Shown piece by piece: positions 8,944-18,133 of a DNA stretch of 64,000 nucleotides (positions within the stretch are counted from its first letter, which is position 1; each line of letters begins with the position of its first letter). The notes under the pieces are model-generated. The model did not search any database. It was not told the DNA's origin and saw only the letters and a program-made list of their open reading frames with translations. This DNA is from Candidatus Eiseniibacteriota bacterium. GTDB lineage: Bacteria; Orphanbacterota; Orphanbacteria; Orphanbacterales; Orphanbacteraceae. The position numbers were made by a program, and so were the translations under genes. The stretch lies in assembly GCA_024276995.1 (NCBI GenBank), contig JAJRWB010000050.1, forward strand, positions 62,001 to 126,000, given 5' to 3'.

Positions 8944-9657
8944 TTGATCGAAAGAATCATCGTTTTCGATATCGACGCCACGCTCATCCTCTCGGGAGGC
9001 GCGGGGGCGCGGGCGCTCGACAGGGCGTTCGAGGAGGTTACCGGCGCCGCCGACGCGATGGAGGGCGTCCCCTTTCACGGCATGACCGACTGCGCCATCA
9101 TCAGCGAGATGGCGAAGAGGAAGCTCGGCGCTCGGCTCTCCGAAACGAACCGCGAGGAAGTGCGCCGTCTCTACGCGGCCTATCTCGAACCGGAACTTGC
9201 GGCGTCGCCCGGTTTCGAGGTAATGGCGGGCGTACCGGAGCTGCTCGACACCCTCGCCGCCGACAGCCGCGTTCTCCTCGGCCTCGCCACGGGGAACTTC
9301 GAGGAGACGGCGATGCTCAAGCTCGAGCGTGGAGGGCTTGCGGGCTACTTCCGGTTCGGCGGTTACGGCACCGATTCCGAATCGCGCCCCGAGCTGACCC
9401 GGATCGCGGTGGAGCGGGGAAGGGCGATCGCGGGGGACGGCGCAGGCGTGACGGCCCCTCTCGTCTACCTCGTGGGCGACACGGTGTTCGACATCCGCTG
9501 TGGAAACGCCGCCGGGGCGCGCACCGTCGGCGTCGCCACGGGGATCACGAGCGAGGCGGAACTGCTCGCCGAAAAACCGTACGCCGTGCTTCCCGATCTC
9601 GCCGACAAGAATCGCTTCTACGAAATACTCGAACTCGACGGCGCGCCGCCGGGCTGA
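8944..9657 (+). CDS. HAD-superfamily phosphatase, phosphoglycolate phosphatase-like
   Basis: Hydrolase of the haloacid dehalogenase fold, 237 aa. Motif I is FDIDATLI near the N-terminus (the two Asp are nucleophile and acid/base), motif II is LGLATGN, and motif IV is LVGDTVFDI. A cap domain of the helical C1 type lies between motif I and II, as in PGPase and beta-phosphoglucomutase relatives. I prefer the TTG at 8944, with GGGAGAAG just upstream; an ATG at 8908 is in frame but has a poorly spaced ribosome site. It follows the E1 gene by about 80 nt on the same strand. Substrate unknown: phosphoglycolate is only the commonest match for this architecture. Confidence 0.8.
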   Translation: MIERIIVFDIDATLILSGGAGARALDRAFEEVTGAADAMEGVPFHGMTDCAIISEMAKRKLGARLSETNREEVRRLYAAYLEPELAASPGFEVMAGVPELLDTLAADSRVLLGLATGNFEETAMLKLERGGLAGYFRFGGYGTDSESRPELTRIAVERGRAIAGDGAGVTAPLVYLVGDTVFDIRCGNAAGARTVGVATGITSEAELLAEKPYAVLPDLADKNRFYEILELDGAPPG

Positions 9658-9694
9658 ACCGGCACTTGCCGGAACGTTCCCGCACCCCGCCGAT

Positions 9695-10576
9695 TCACTT
9701 CCCCTTGAGGAACGCCCTGAGGACGTGGCCCGCCATGGTCGGATTCTCGCGGAGCCTTCGCGTGGAGTAGCCGTACCAGTTCCTGCCGTAGGGAACGTAG
9801 ACGCGCAGAGGGTGACCCCCCTTCACGATGACGTCGCGCAGCTCGTTCGCCACGCCGAGAAGCATCTGGAATTCGTACTTCGAGCGGTCGAGACCGAGGT
9901 CGTCGATGATCGCCTCCGCCTCCCAGACGAGCCGCTCGTCGTGCGTGGCGATGCCGACGAAGCAGCCCCGTTCGAGCAGCCGCCTGAGGGCGCGCGCATA
10001 GTTCCGGTTGATCGTATCGTGGTCGTGCCACGCCACCTCGAGCGACTCGACGTAGATCCCCTTGCACAGCCGCACGTTCGCGCCGAGACGGATCAGCTCG
10101 CCCGCGTCGTCTTGGGTGCGGCGCATGTACGCCTGGAGCACGGCGCCGACATTGCCGAACTCGGCGAGGAGCTTCCCGTGCATATCGAGGGTCACCGTCG
10201 TGACGCGGGAGTCTTCCATGTCGATGCGGATGAAGTTGCTGCGCTTCTTCGCCGCCGCGGCGAGTTCGCGCATCCGCTGGAAACAGTACTCCTCGTCGAG
10301 GAGGAGGCCGAGGGAAGAGAGTTTCACCGAAACATTCGCGTCGAGGCCGTTCCTGTGAATCGCTTCGACGACACGGATATACTCGCGCACCGCCGATTCC
10401 GCCTGCGACAGGTCGGTGATGTATTCGCCGAGCACATCGAGGGTGGCGGACATGCCACCCGAGTTCAAGTCGCGCACCACGCGAACGGCGTCGTCGAGCG
10501 AGTTCCCGGCGATGTAGCGGGATGAGATCTTCCGCACGAGCGGCTTCGGTACGAGCGGCACGATGCCGGCGGTCAT
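9695..10576 (-). CDS. putA: Proline dehydrogenase
   Basis: FAD enzyme that oxidises L-proline to pyrroline-5-carboxylate, monofunctional (293 aa). Family signatures: LDVLGE near residue 45, DANVSVKLSSLGL, RIDMEDS (about 133-139), VRLCKGIY and the C-terminal substrate-binding motif YVPYGRNWYGYSTRRL with the paired Arg that holds proline carboxylate. A P5C dehydrogenase domain is absent. The aldehyde dehydrogenase at 26193 is far away and not clearly P5C-specific. The ATG at 10576 gives MTAGIVPLVPKPLVRK, the family's usual opening. A good AGGAGG lies about 27 nt upstream, which leaves open a non-ATG start a few codons earlier. The frame extends to 10771 without further homology. The symbol is used in the broad sense (PRODH domain only). 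Confidence 0.87.
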   Translation of the reverse strand: MTAGIVPLVPKPLVRKISSRYIAGNSLDDAVRVVRDLNSGGMSATLDVLGEYITDLSQAESAVREYIRVVEAIHRNGLDANVSVKLSSLGLLLDEEYCFQRMRELAAAAKKRSNFIRIDMEDSRVTTVTLDMHGKLLAEFGNVGAVLQAYMRRTQDDAGELIRLGANVRLCKGIYVESLEVAWHDHDTINRNYARALRRLLERGCFVGIATHDERLVWEAEAIIDDLGLDRSKYEFQMLLGVANELRDVIVKGGHPLRVYVPYGRNWYGYSTRRLRENPTMAGHVLRAFLKGK

Positions 10577-10824
10577 CCTGTCGAGGAATCCGATGGCTGA
10601 AGCCCTCCTGCTCTCGGCGCAACGAAATGGAAGCCCCGCGGCCGCCCCCCTTTGCGGCCTCCAGAGTATAGGTATGCGCACGACGGCCGACAACCGCAAA
10701 TCAGGGGCATAGGGCAAAGGCCGCGGGCGCGTCACCCCCGCCGTCTCTTCCCTTGCCGGGGCGCGCCGCAACGGTTATTCTCTGGTCGTTCACCGCCCGC
10801 GCGGGCAGGAGGGATTCGGTTCTC

Positions 10825-11148
10825 ATGAAAAACAGGTTCAACTGGGTGTTCGAGCTGCTCGAGGCGAAGGTCCACAGCGCCGGGAGCGACTATAGCCGAG
10901 GCGCCGCGCCGGGACGAAACGGAGCCATGCTCACCGAATCGCTGCGCCGTGTGCTGGACGAAGCGAGGGAGCGGAAAGAGGAGTTCCGCGATCATGCGCA
11001 GTACGTTCTCTTTCTCGATGAGTTCATCGATGCCGTCCAGGCTTTCCTCGACGGACCGGGCGGAGGGGAGGACATCGAAGGGCGCCTCGAAAAACTCGAA
11101 AGCGCCGTAACCCGCCTCGATGACAACATTCGCGCGGCACTCAAGTAG
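10825..11148 (+). CDS. Small acidic helical protein, unknown function
   Basis: 107 aa, no family recognised. The start ATG at 10825 has GGAGG about 12 nt upstream. Sequence opens MKNRFNWVFELLEAK; the rest is charged and helical, with a likely coiled coil at the C-terminus (about 80-107: IEGRLEKLESAVTRLDDNIR). No signal peptide or membrane segment, so cytoplasmic. It stands between divergent or convergent neighbours, with the small membrane protein on the opposite strand 72 nt away. Confidence 0.6.
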   Translation: MKNRFNWVFELLEAKVHSAGSDYSRGAAPGRNGAMLTESLRRVLDEARERKEEFRDHAQYVLFLDEFIDAVQAFLDGPGGGEDIEGRLEKLESAVTRLDDNIRAALK

Positions 11149-11220
11149 CGTCCGGAAAAGGGACACAACGTATTCTTCTCGGCGCGCCGTCCGCCGATCG
11201 ATCGCCCCCGCCGCGACTCC

Positions 11221-11628
11221 TTACGACTCTCGACGCTTTCTCGATTCGAAAATCCTGACGATCACGTACGCAACGAGAGCGACGAGAAAGAAGACGAGGA
11301 GCATCCACGCCACACCCTGGAGTGTGCCGATCACCGTGCGGTACACCTCGAGCACCCACCGATCGGTGTTCAAGGCGAGGATCTCGGCCTTCTCCTTCGG
11401 TCCGCGCGCCATGGGAAGGATGTAGTTGTCCAGTCTGTGAATCCGAACACCGCTCGAAATCCCGACGACGTAGATGGCGAACTGGAGGTAGCGTACCCAT
11501 GCCGCGCTGATTTCGTCGGCGATGATTCTCTCCAGAATCGAGCGGATCGACGCTCTGAAAAGGCGCGCCACGATCGCGGAAACGACGAAAGCGATAGCGA
11601 AGGTCACTGCGAGAAGCGCGATGATCAT
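11221..11628 (-). CDS. Small integral membrane protein, unknown function
   Basis: 135 aa with three predicted membrane segments: about 2-20, 45-62 and 105-128, followed by a basic tail (RIFESRKRRES). The ATG at 11628 has AGGAGGG 4 nt upstream. The layout resembles the N-terminal transmembrane part of mechanosensitive-channel-like or MotA-like small proteins, but I cannot assign a family. It ends 72 nt before the convergent end of the small helical gene. Confidence 0.6.
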   Translation of the reverse strand: MIIALLAVTFAIAFVVSAIVARLFRASIRSILERIIADEISAAWVRYLQFAIYVVGISSGVRIHRLDNYILPMARGPKEKAEILALNTDRWVLEVYRTVIGTLQGVAWMLLVFFLVALVAYVIVRIFESRKRRES

Positions 11629-11750
11629 GAAGCCCTCCTATCAAGGGGGTCGGGCCGGAAACCGTTTCGGCTTGAACCGGCCGGTTGATCGAAGCACGAT
11701 GAGCGTACACGGTGCGACGCGGCCATTCCAGAGCGGAGGAGGGGGAAGTT

Positions 11751-12611
11751 GTGACGCCGCCGGGAAAAAGATACTGTCTCATCGCGGGATACGGATCGCT
11801 GGGGAGCGCTCTCGGCGCGCGACTCATCGATCGGGGCGACGTCGTGTACGGTCTCAGGCGAAGCGGTTCGGCTCTGCCGGCCGGCGTCATGCCGATCCGA
11901 GTGGACCTTTCGAAGATCGAAACTCTTCGTGCTCTTCCCGGCGGCATCGAATACGACCGCGTCTTCTACACCGCCGCGGCGCAGGAGAGAACCGAAAAGG
12001 CGTACCGGGCGGCGTACGTGGAAGGGCCGCGGAATCTTCTCGCCGCACTCGCCGGGCGTGGCGCGCCGAGATTTATTTATACATCCAGTACGGCGGTGTA
12101 CGGCCGATGCCGCGGTGAATGGGTCGACGAGGAGACGCCGGCCGAGCCGGAAGGATTCGCCGGCGCATTCGTGCTGGAGGGCGAGGAGATCTTCCGTCGT
12201 GCCGCGGTGCGGCGGGCGGTTGCTCTTCGTCTCGGCGGTATTTACGGCCCGGGGCGGGAACGGCTGATCGAGAGCGTGCGAAACGGCGTCGCGCGGATCC
12301 CGGAAGGCGGGCCGTTCTACACGAACCGGATCCACGCCGACGACGCGGCCCGTGCGCTCGAACATCTCTCCCTCCTTCACGACCCGGCCGGCGTCTACAT
12401 CGGCGTCGATCGCGACCCGGCCGATCTCGGCGAGGTGCTTCGCTGGATCGCCGCGCGGCTCGGTCTTCCCGAACCTCCCGAGGGCGCCCCCCCGCCCGGC
12501 AGGGGAAGCAAGCGGTGCCGCAGCGATCGCCTCGTGGATTCCTCCTTCCGATTCCGGTATCCTACATTCCGCGAGGGATACGCGACGCTTCTCGGGAAGG
12601 AAAACGCTTGA
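11751..12611 (+). CDS. NAD(P)-dependent epimerase/reductase, atypical extended SDR (YeeZ-like)
   Basis: 286 aa. The Rossmann motif G-Y-G-S-L-G-S-A-L-G lies near the N-terminus, with the TSSTAVYG strand of the extended SDR/epimerase family around residue 95-102. The Lys of the YxxxK catalytic pair is not at the expected place (Y-G-R-C-R), which is typical of the YeeZ-like atypical group, so enzymatic activity is uncertain. The GTG at 11751 has GGAGGGGG just upstream; an earlier GTG at 11712 is less well placed. The stop overlaps the start of the D-Ala-D-Ala ligase by 1 nt (TGATG), so the two are translationally coupled. Confidence 0.78.
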   Translation: MTPPGKRYCLIAGYGSLGSALGARLIDRGDVVYGLRRSGSALPAGVMPIRVDLSKIETLRALPGGIEYDRVFYTAAAQERTEKAYRAAYVEGPRNLLAALAGRGAPRFIYTSSTAVYGRCRGEWVDEETPAEPEGFAGAFVLEGEEIFRRAAVRRAVALRLGGIYGPGRERLIESVRNGVARIPEGGPFYTNRIHADDAARALEHLSLLHDPAGVYIGVDRDPADLGEVLRWIAARLGLPEPPEGAPPPGRGSKRCRSDRLVDSSFRFRYPTFREGYATLLGKENA

Positions 12612-13774
12612 TGAATCGCACGCTGAAGGTGGCCGTTCTTTTCGGCGGCCGTTCGGGAGAGCACGATGTCTCTCTCGTGTCGGCCCGTGCGATCATCACC
12701 GAGTTGGAGAAGAATCCCCGCTTCGAAGTGCTGCCCGTCGGCATCACCCGTGCCGGAAGGTGGATTATGCACCCGGGGGCTCTCGCGGCACTCACCAGGG
12801 AATCGCGCCTCGCCATGAAAGGGACGGCGGCGGCGGTGGAAGACCGGGTCGAAGCGCCGGTCGGCGACGAGCGGACCGCCCTCGTCCCCGGCGACGGAAC
12901 TTCCCCCCTCGTGAATCTCGGAGATGGCGAAGCGGCGACGAAGGTGGACGTTGTTTTTCCCGTGCTCCACGGCCCGATGGGGGAAGACGGCACGGTGCAA
13001 GGCTTCTTCGAACTCGCCGGCCTTCCGTACGTCGGCGCGGGCGTCGCCTCGTCCGCCGCGTGCATGGACAAGGATCTCTCGAAGCGGATTCTCCGCGACG
13101 CCGGCCTCACGGTGGCCGACTCGGTCACCATCCGCAGGAGCGCCTGGCGGGAGGATCGCGAGGGGATGCTAGACCTGGCGATGAAGGCGATCGGCTTCCC
13201 CTCGTTCGTCAAGCCGGCCAACATGGGGTCGAGCGTGGGGATCACGCGTGTTTCAGACATGGATCATCTCGCTGCGGGCCTCGACGAAGCCGCCCGATAC
13301 GACATCAAGATGATCGTCGAAAAGGCGATCGATGCGAGGGAGATCGAGTGCGCCGTTCTCGGAAACGATCGCCCCGACGCTTCCGTGCCGGGCGAGATCG
13401 TTCCGTCGGGAGAGTTCTACGACTACACGAGCAAGTACGTAGACGGAACATCGGAGATCCATATCCCCGCCGATCTTCCACGGCGAAAGAGCGACGAGAT
13501 CCGAGCACGCGCACTCGACGCTTTCAGGGCGCTCGACTGCGCCGGCATGGCGCGCGTCGATTTTCTTCTCGAAAGAAAGAGCGACACCCTATTCGTCAAT
13601 GAACTGAATACGATCCCCGGCTTCACGCCGATCTCGATGTACGCCAAGCTGTGGGAGGCGAGCGGTGTTCCGTACGGCGCCCTCCTCGAACGGTTGATCG
13701 ACCTCGCCCTGGAGCGCCGCGAAGACCGCTTTGACGTGGAGAGTGAATTCCAGGTTCCCCGCGGCGGGGAGTGA
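12611..13774 (+). CDS. ddl: D-alanine--D-alanine ligase
   Basis: ATP-grasp enzyme joining two D-Ala for peptidoglycan precursor synthesis in the cytoplasm. 387 aa, at the upper end of the family because of an insert of about 45 residues after residue 55, as in DdlA-type enzymes. Signatures: FGGRSGEHDVSL near the N-terminus, VFPVLHGPMGEDGTVQG, the central ATP-binding VKPANMGSSVGI, EFYDYTSKYVDG omega loop with the Tyr that favours D-Ala over D-lactate, and the metal-binding VNELNTIPGFTPISMY at the end. Overlaps the preceding epimerase stop by 1 nt and the following ABC ATPase by 4 nt (GTGA). Confidence 0.95.
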   Translation: MNRTLKVAVLFGGRSGEHDVSLVSARAIITELEKNPRFEVLPVGITRAGRWIMHPGALAALTRESRLAMKGTAAAVEDRVEAPVGDERTALVPGDGTSPLVNLGDGEAATKVDVVFPVLHGPMGEDGTVQGFFELAGLPYVGAGVASSAACMDKDLSKRILRDAGLTVADSVTIRRSAWREDREGMLDLAMKAIGFPSFVKPANMGSSVGITRVSDMDHLAAGLDEAARYDIKMIVEKAIDAREIECAVLGNDRPDASVPGEIVPSGEFYDYTSKYVDGTSEIHIPADLPRRKSDEIRARALDAFRALDCAGMARVDFLLERKSDTLFVNELNTIPGFTPISMYAKLWEASGVPYGALLERLIDLALERREDRFDVESEFQVPRGGE

Positions 13775-14508
13775 GGATCGTGGCGCGGATCAAGCTCCAC
13801 GGCGTGATGAAACGGTACGGTACCGCCACGGCCCTCGGCGGCGTGACACTTTCCTTCCGCGACGACGCCACCACCGCCGTGGTCGGTCCGAGCGGCAGCG
13901 GCAAGTCGACGCTCCTCCAGATGATCAACGGCCTGATCCGTCCCGACGAGGGGGAAGTGCGCCTCTTCGGCGCGCCGATCGACTACGGGCGAATCGCCGA
14001 AGTGCGCCGGCGGATCGGCTACGCCGTGCAGGGGACCGGCCTGTTCCCGCACCTCACGGTGGAGAAGAATATCGGTCTCCTCGCGCGGGTCGAGAAGTGG
14101 GATCGGCGCCGGACGGCGGAGCGGATCGCCGAGCTGATCCGACTGGTGGAGCTTCCCCCTTCATTTGCGAACCGTTACCCCCATGAGCTGAGCGGAGGCG
14201 AGCAGCAGCGTGTCGGGCTCTGCCGGGCGATGATGCTCGATCCTCCCCTCTTTCTTCTCGACGAGCCGTTCGGCGCTCTCGATCCGATCACCCGCAGGGA
14301 GGTCCACGACGAATTCGCCCGCCTCCAGCGGTCGAAGGCGCGCACCATCGTGCTCGTAACGCACGATATCCGCGAGGCGATCCGGCTCGCCGACGAGATC
14401 GTGGTGCTCCGCCGGAGCGCCGTTGCGCAGGCAGGGCCGTGTGACGAAGTGGTACGCGCACCGGCGAACGATTTCGTCCGGCGGCTCTTCGAGGCGCAGC
14501 TCCGATGA
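13771..14508 (+). CDS. ABC importer ATP-binding protein, OpuBA/EgtV (osmoprotectant or betaine/ergothioneine) type
   Basis: ATPase that powers the fused permease encoded next. 245 aa. Walker A G-P-S-G-S-G-K-S-T near residues 38-46, Q-loop QGTGLFPHLTV, ABC signature LSGGEQQRVG, Walker B LFLLDEPFGALDP and the H-loop THD. The QGTGLFPH segment and FGALDP are characteristic of the QAT/OpuBA group. It lacks the C-terminal CBS pair found in many betaine ATPases. GTG start overlapping the ddl stop by 4 nt; the permease start overlaps its own stop by 4 nt (ATGA), so ddl, ATPase and permease are co-translated. Confidence 0.9.
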   Translation: MRIVARIKLHGVMKRYGTATALGGVTLSFRDDATTAVVGPSGSGKSTLLQMINGLIRPDEGEVRLFGAPIDYGRIAEVRRRIGYAVQGTGLFPHLTVEKNIGLLARVEKWDRRRTAERIAELIRLVELPPSFANRYPHELSGGEQQRVGLCRAMMLDPPLFLLDEPFGALDPITRREVHDEFARLQRSKARTIVLVTHDIREAIRLADEIVVLRRSAVAQAGPCDEVVRAPANDFVRRLFEAQLR

Positions 14509-16028
14509 GGCACGGTGCGACGATTCTACCGGTGATTTTTCTGCTGCTCGGCGTGCGCGGCCAGGGAGAGGCGACATCGCCGCCCGGGGTGCAATCATCC
14601 CGGCCGGTGGTGGTCGGTTCGAAGAATTTCAACGAGGGTTACATCCTCGCCGAGATCACGGCGCAGCTTCTCGAAAGCCGGGGCTTGAAGGTGGAGCGGA
14701 GATTCGGCCTCGGCGGGACGCTCGTCTGTTTCGAAGCGCTTCGGGCCGGAAAGATCGATGTCTATCCCGAGTACTCGGGCACCATCGAGCAGGCGATCCT
14801 GAAACTACCCGGAAAAACCTCCTTCGAGGGTGTCCGCGCCGCCGTGCGTGAGCGCGGGGGAATGAGGCTCCTCGACTCTTTTGGCTTCAATAACACATAC
14901 GCCGTCGCCCTCGAAAGAAAACGCGCCGAGTCGCTCGGCCTGAAGACGATCGGCGACCTGGCGTCTCGCGACGACCTCCGCCTCGCCTTCAGCCACGAGT
15001 TCCTGAGCCGGAACGACGGCTGGCCCGGCCTGGCGAGGCGATACGGCCTCACCGCCGTGCCGGCGGGGATCGAGCACGGTCTCGCCTACCAGGCGATCCG
15101 CGAAGGGAAGATCGACGTCACCGATATCTACTCCACCGACGGCGACATCAAGAAGTATGATCTCGTCCTCCTCCGGGACGATCGGGGGTATTTCCCCTCG
15201 TATCTAGCCGCGCCCCTCGTCGGCCCGGACGCGCCCCCGGCGATCGATACGATTCTCGCGTCGCTCGCGGGCGCCATCGACGAGGAAAAGATGCGCTCGA
15301 TGAACGCCGCCGTGCTCATCGACGAGATGAGTTTCGCCGCCGTGGCGGAACGGTTCCTTTCGGAAAGCGGTGTCGTGGCCGGCGCCCGTGGCGCGGAAGC
15401 GCCCGGCTTCTGGAGCGCCCTTTTCCGAAGGACGGTACGACACATCGAGCTGACACTGATCGCGCTGATCGCCGGCGTGGCGACGGCGCTTCCCGCCGGC
15501 GTCGCGATCTACCGCGTGCGCGCGCTGTGTCGCCCGGTGATCTACATCGCCGGGCTCCTCCAGACGATCCCGTCGATCGCCCTTCTCGCCATGATGATCC
15601 CCTTCTTCGGCATCGGCGTTCTCCCCGCCGTGGTCGCCCTTTTTCTCTACGCCCTCCTTCCGATCCTCCGCAACACGGTGGCCGCCCTCGATTCGATCGA
15701 CCCTCTCTTGAAACGGGTCGCCACCGGCATGGGACTCACGTCCGCCGAACGACTCCGCTTCGTGGAACTTCCCCTCGCCGCGCCGCTCGTTCTCGCCGGG
15801 ATCCGGACGGCGGCGGTGATCAACATCGGCACGGCGACCCTCGCGGCGTTCATCGGCGCCGGCGGCCTCGGCGAGCCGATCGTCACCGGACTCGCGCTGA
15901 ACGATACCGGCTTGATCCTCCAGGGGGCGATCCCTGCGGCGGCGCTGGCGATTCTCGTGGAGTTCCTCTTCGAACTTCTCGAGAAGGCGATCATTCCGCG
16001 GCACCTTCTCCAGAAGCGCGCTCGCTGA
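14505..16028 (+). CDS. ABC importer, fused substrate-binding and permease protein (OpuB/EgtU family, binding domain first)
   Basis: 507 aa. Signal or anchor segment at 3-20, then an OpuAC-type periplasmic binding domain (about 35-285): VVGSKNFNEGYILAEITAQLL, the DVYPEYSGT loop and DVTDIYSTDGD. A permease domain follows (about 305-500) with six hydrophobic segments and an EAA-like loop near GMGLTSAERLRFVELPLAAP. Quaternary amines such as betaine, choline or carnitine, or ergothioneine, are the known substrates of this family. In Helicobacter/Streptococcus EgtU the order is permease then binding domain; here it is reversed. An ergothioneine-pathway enzyme (egtD, 29331) occurs in the same window but in another operon, so the link is only suggestive. 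Confidence 0.87.
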   Translation: MRHGATILPVIFLLLGVRGQGEATSPPGVQSSRPVVVGSKNFNEGYILAEITAQLLESRGLKVERRFGLGGTLVCFEALRAGKIDVYPEYSGTIEQAILKLPGKTSFEGVRAAVRERGGMRLLDSFGFNNTYAVALERKRAESLGLKTIGDLASRDDLRLAFSHEFLSRNDGWPGLARRYGLTAVPAGIEHGLAYQAIREGKIDVTDIYSTDGDIKKYDLVLLRDDRGYFPSYLAAPLVGPDAPPAIDTILASLAGAIDEEKMRSMNAAVLIDEMSFAAVAERFLSESGVVAGARGAEAPGFWSALFRRTVRHIELTLIALIAGVATALPAGVAIYRVRALCRPVIYIAGLLQTIPSIALLAMMIPFFGIGVLPAVVALFLYALLPILRNTVAALDSIDPLLKRVATGMGLTSAERLRFVELPLAAPLVLAGIRTAAVINIGTATLAAFIGAGGLGEPIVTGLALNDTGLILQGAIPAAALAILVEFLFELLEKAIIPRHLLQKRAR

Positions 16029-16051
16029 GCGACCGGCCGGCGCGGCCCGGG

Positions 16052-16969
16052 TCAGCCGGCGACGCGGCGGAAAAGAAGCATTTCAGGAGAATCGATTCCA
16101 AGGAAAAGCGCGGTGAGAAGAAGCGCCAAGGCGAGTGCAACGATCGCCACGACCGGCAAAGCGGCGGCGAATCGGAAAAGCCGGCGCGACGAAGGTTCGC
16201 GCCACGGTTCGATGAGGAACCATGCCGCGTAGAACGGGAAGACGGCGCTCGACCAGGCGATGAAGTTGATCATCGGAACGCCGAAAAGGCGCACAGCGAA
16301 AGCGTCGGGCCACTCCCACCAGCCGAAGAGCGCGGCCGCGACGTCGCCGGGAAGATCGACGGAGAGGATGAATACCGTGGCGATGGCGGCTTTCGCAAAC
16401 CACGAAGCTCGCGGCACGAATCGCTGTGCGGTCCACACCGCCAGGTAGAAGCTGACGCTCCAGGCGACCATGGTCGCCGGCGGGGCGGGGAGACCGGGGA
16501 GGTAGATCGCGTATCCGACCTCCCGAAAGAAGCCGGTGGCGATGCCCGTGTTCTCGAGGAGCACGCCGTAGGCGAGGCCCACGCCGAACACGGCGATGAG
16601 CGCGGCCCTCCCCTTCCACCGGATGCAGTGAATCGCCGTGACGGCCGCCATGACGTAAAGCGTTCCCTCGAAGAGGGCGCGAATCGTGTCACGGCCCAGG
16701 GAGGGTTCGGGGGCGAGAAAAAGAAAGATCGTCACGACGACAAAAGCCGCCGCGGCGCGGCGCCGTGGTACCCGGAGACGGCCCGAACGGCCGATCCTCC
16801 CCGATCGCTCCCTCCTTCCCCGGATCAAAGGATACGCCGCGAACCAGGCGAGCGGGGCGAGAACGACGGGAAGGAGGTCGAACCGGGGCGGCCGTGCGAG
16901 CTTCACGACGGCATAGGCGAAGGAGAAAGAAAAATAGAGAAGGAACCAGAAGGGAAAATCGACCCACAT
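16052..16969 (-). CDS. Carotenoid biosynthesis protein family (CruF/DUF422-like) membrane protein
   Basis: 305 aa with about eight membrane segments. The family motif ENTGIATGFF is followed by GYAIYLPG; then comes DLPGDVAAALFGWWEW, leading into the GVPMINFIAW motif. These match the DUF422/CruF pattern of conserved Glu-Asn, Asp and Gly-Val-Pro-xx-Asn. Members include 1',2'-hydratases for carotenoids (CruF), but many are uncharacterised, and no crt genes are present here. I prefer the ATG at 16969 (MWVDFPFWFLLYF), which opens straight into a membrane helix with GAGG upstream. The frame extends to an ATG at 17050 inside the neighbouring gene. It is the last gene of a minus-strand run. Confidence 0.72.
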   Translation of the reverse strand: MWVDFPFWFLLYFSFSFAYAVVKLARPPRFDLLPVVLAPLAWFAAYPLIRGRRERSGRIGRSGRLRVPRRRAAAAFVVVTIFLFLAPEPSLGRDTIRALFEGTLYVMAAVTAIHCIRWKGRAALIAVFGVGLAYGVLLENTGIATGFFREVGYAIYLPGLPAPPATMVAWSVSFYLAVWTAQRFVPRASWFAKAAIATVFILSVDLPGDVAAALFGWWEWPDAFAVRLFGVPMINFIAWSSAVFPFYAAWFLIEPWREPSSRRLFRFAAALPVVAIVALALALLLTALFLGIDSPEMLLFRRVAG

Positions 16970-17040
16970 CCGGCACGCCTCGACACCCCGTCCGCCGGGC
17001 ACCGCCCCTTCATCGATATCGCCCTGCGCCGGAGAGTGGT

Positions 17041-18114
17041 CTACTCGCATGGCGGCGCTCCGGTGCGCGCGGCCGGGTCGCCGCCGGTCGATCCCGCCCG
17101 GACCGGCGCCTTCCCGTACACCTCCTCGACGAATCGAGGCGTGAAGAGAAGCGCCCCGCGCCGGTTGAGGTGGTCGGAATCGTTGAAGAGATCGTCGGAG
17201 AACGTATGCCCCGTGTCGAAATCGACGAGCCGCACCTTCTCGCCGCGGGCGATCTCGCCGACGAGATCGAGGAACACGTCGTAGTCGCCTTCACGGTAGT
17301 GGTCGCGCAGGAGATCGGTGATCGGCGGAATGAAGAGAGTCACGGTGAACCCGTCGCTGCGCGCCGTCCGGATCAATCGTGCGAGCGCCTCCGCCTGGAT
17401 GCCGCCGGCGGTAAAGTCCCTCAAATAGTCGTCGAACTTCTTTCGAATCGGCCTCGCCATGTTCCGGTCGAACTCCTTGTCGCGCGGTTTCCATCCCCTC
17501 GCTCTGTCGGCGCCCCACGCCGTGCGCGTCCGGAGATAGTCGATCAAAGCCGGCGTCGCCGGAGTTCCGGAAGCTTTCCTTCTTTTCTCTCCGCGCCTTC
17601 GCTTCTCTTTCATCTCTTCGATCACCTCGCCCGCACGGAAAACGGCCGCCCTGTAGAAGACCGCGCGCGCCGCCCGAGAAAAGGCCCCGGCGCCCGAATC
17701 GGCGAGTACTCCCGAACCGGCGAGAAAACGCTCCTCCCGTTTCGTGAGGAATCGGTCGTTCATTCCTGAAGCACGAACCTCGACGGCGAGGAATCCGCGA
17801 AAGTCGACCGCCGCCGCCCAACGGTGCACATCGCGCATGTAGAGCCTGAAAAGCCCGACCGCTGTGGCGCCGTAGTCGGTGACGTTCGCCGTCCACGGAC
17901 GAACAACGCCCCGTGCCGCAAGGAGGCTGTCGCACAGGGCGGGCGACACGCCCCGCCTCGTTCGCGACGTGCCGAGATTGAGGAATAGCGTCTCCTGTGA
18001 GGGGACAACCTTCACCGTTCCCGGCTCGGCGCTCCGTTCGACGGCGCGGAGAATCCCTTCCGCCGCCGCGAGCACGAGCACGGCGTAAAAGATCGAGCGG
18101 CTCGCCTTTCTCAT
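17041..18114 (-). CDS. SGNH/GDSL-like membrane-anchored protein (DUF1574/AlgX-like)
   Basis: 357 aa with an N-terminal membrane anchor (about 7-24) and an extracytoplasmic domain. The SGNH-type block I motif is LNLGTSRTRRG (the Ser of G-T-S is the candidate nucleophile) and the block V motif is NDSDHLNRRGALLF (Asp and His of the catalytic triad). Such proteins often O-acylate or deacylate polysaccharides. A basic insert near residues 168-182 (EKRRRGEKRRK) is unusual. It lies in a minus-strand operon behind a sulfatase-fold hydrolase and a membrane glycosyltransferase, consistent with cell-surface glycan or lipid modification. Exact substrate unknown. Confidence 0.68.
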   Translation of the reverse strand: MRKASRSIFYAVLVLAAAEGILRAVERSAEPGTVKVVPSQETLFLNLGTSRTRRGVSPALCDSLLAARGVVRPWTANVTDYGATAVGLFRLYMRDVHRWAAAVDFRGFLAVEVRASGMNDRFLTKREERFLAGSGVLADSGAGAFSRAARAVFYRAAVFRAGEVIEEMKEKRRRGEKRRKASGTPATPALIDYLRTRTAWGADRARGWKPRDKEFDRNMARPIRKKFDDYLRDFTAGGIQAEALARLIRTARSDGFTVTLFIPPITDLLRDHYREGDYDVFLDLVGEIARGEKVRLVDFDTGHTFSDDLFNDSDHLNRRGALLFTPRFVEEVYGKAPVRAGSTGGDPAARTGAPPCE

Positions 18115-18133
18115 CGATCCCCACCCCGTCCGG

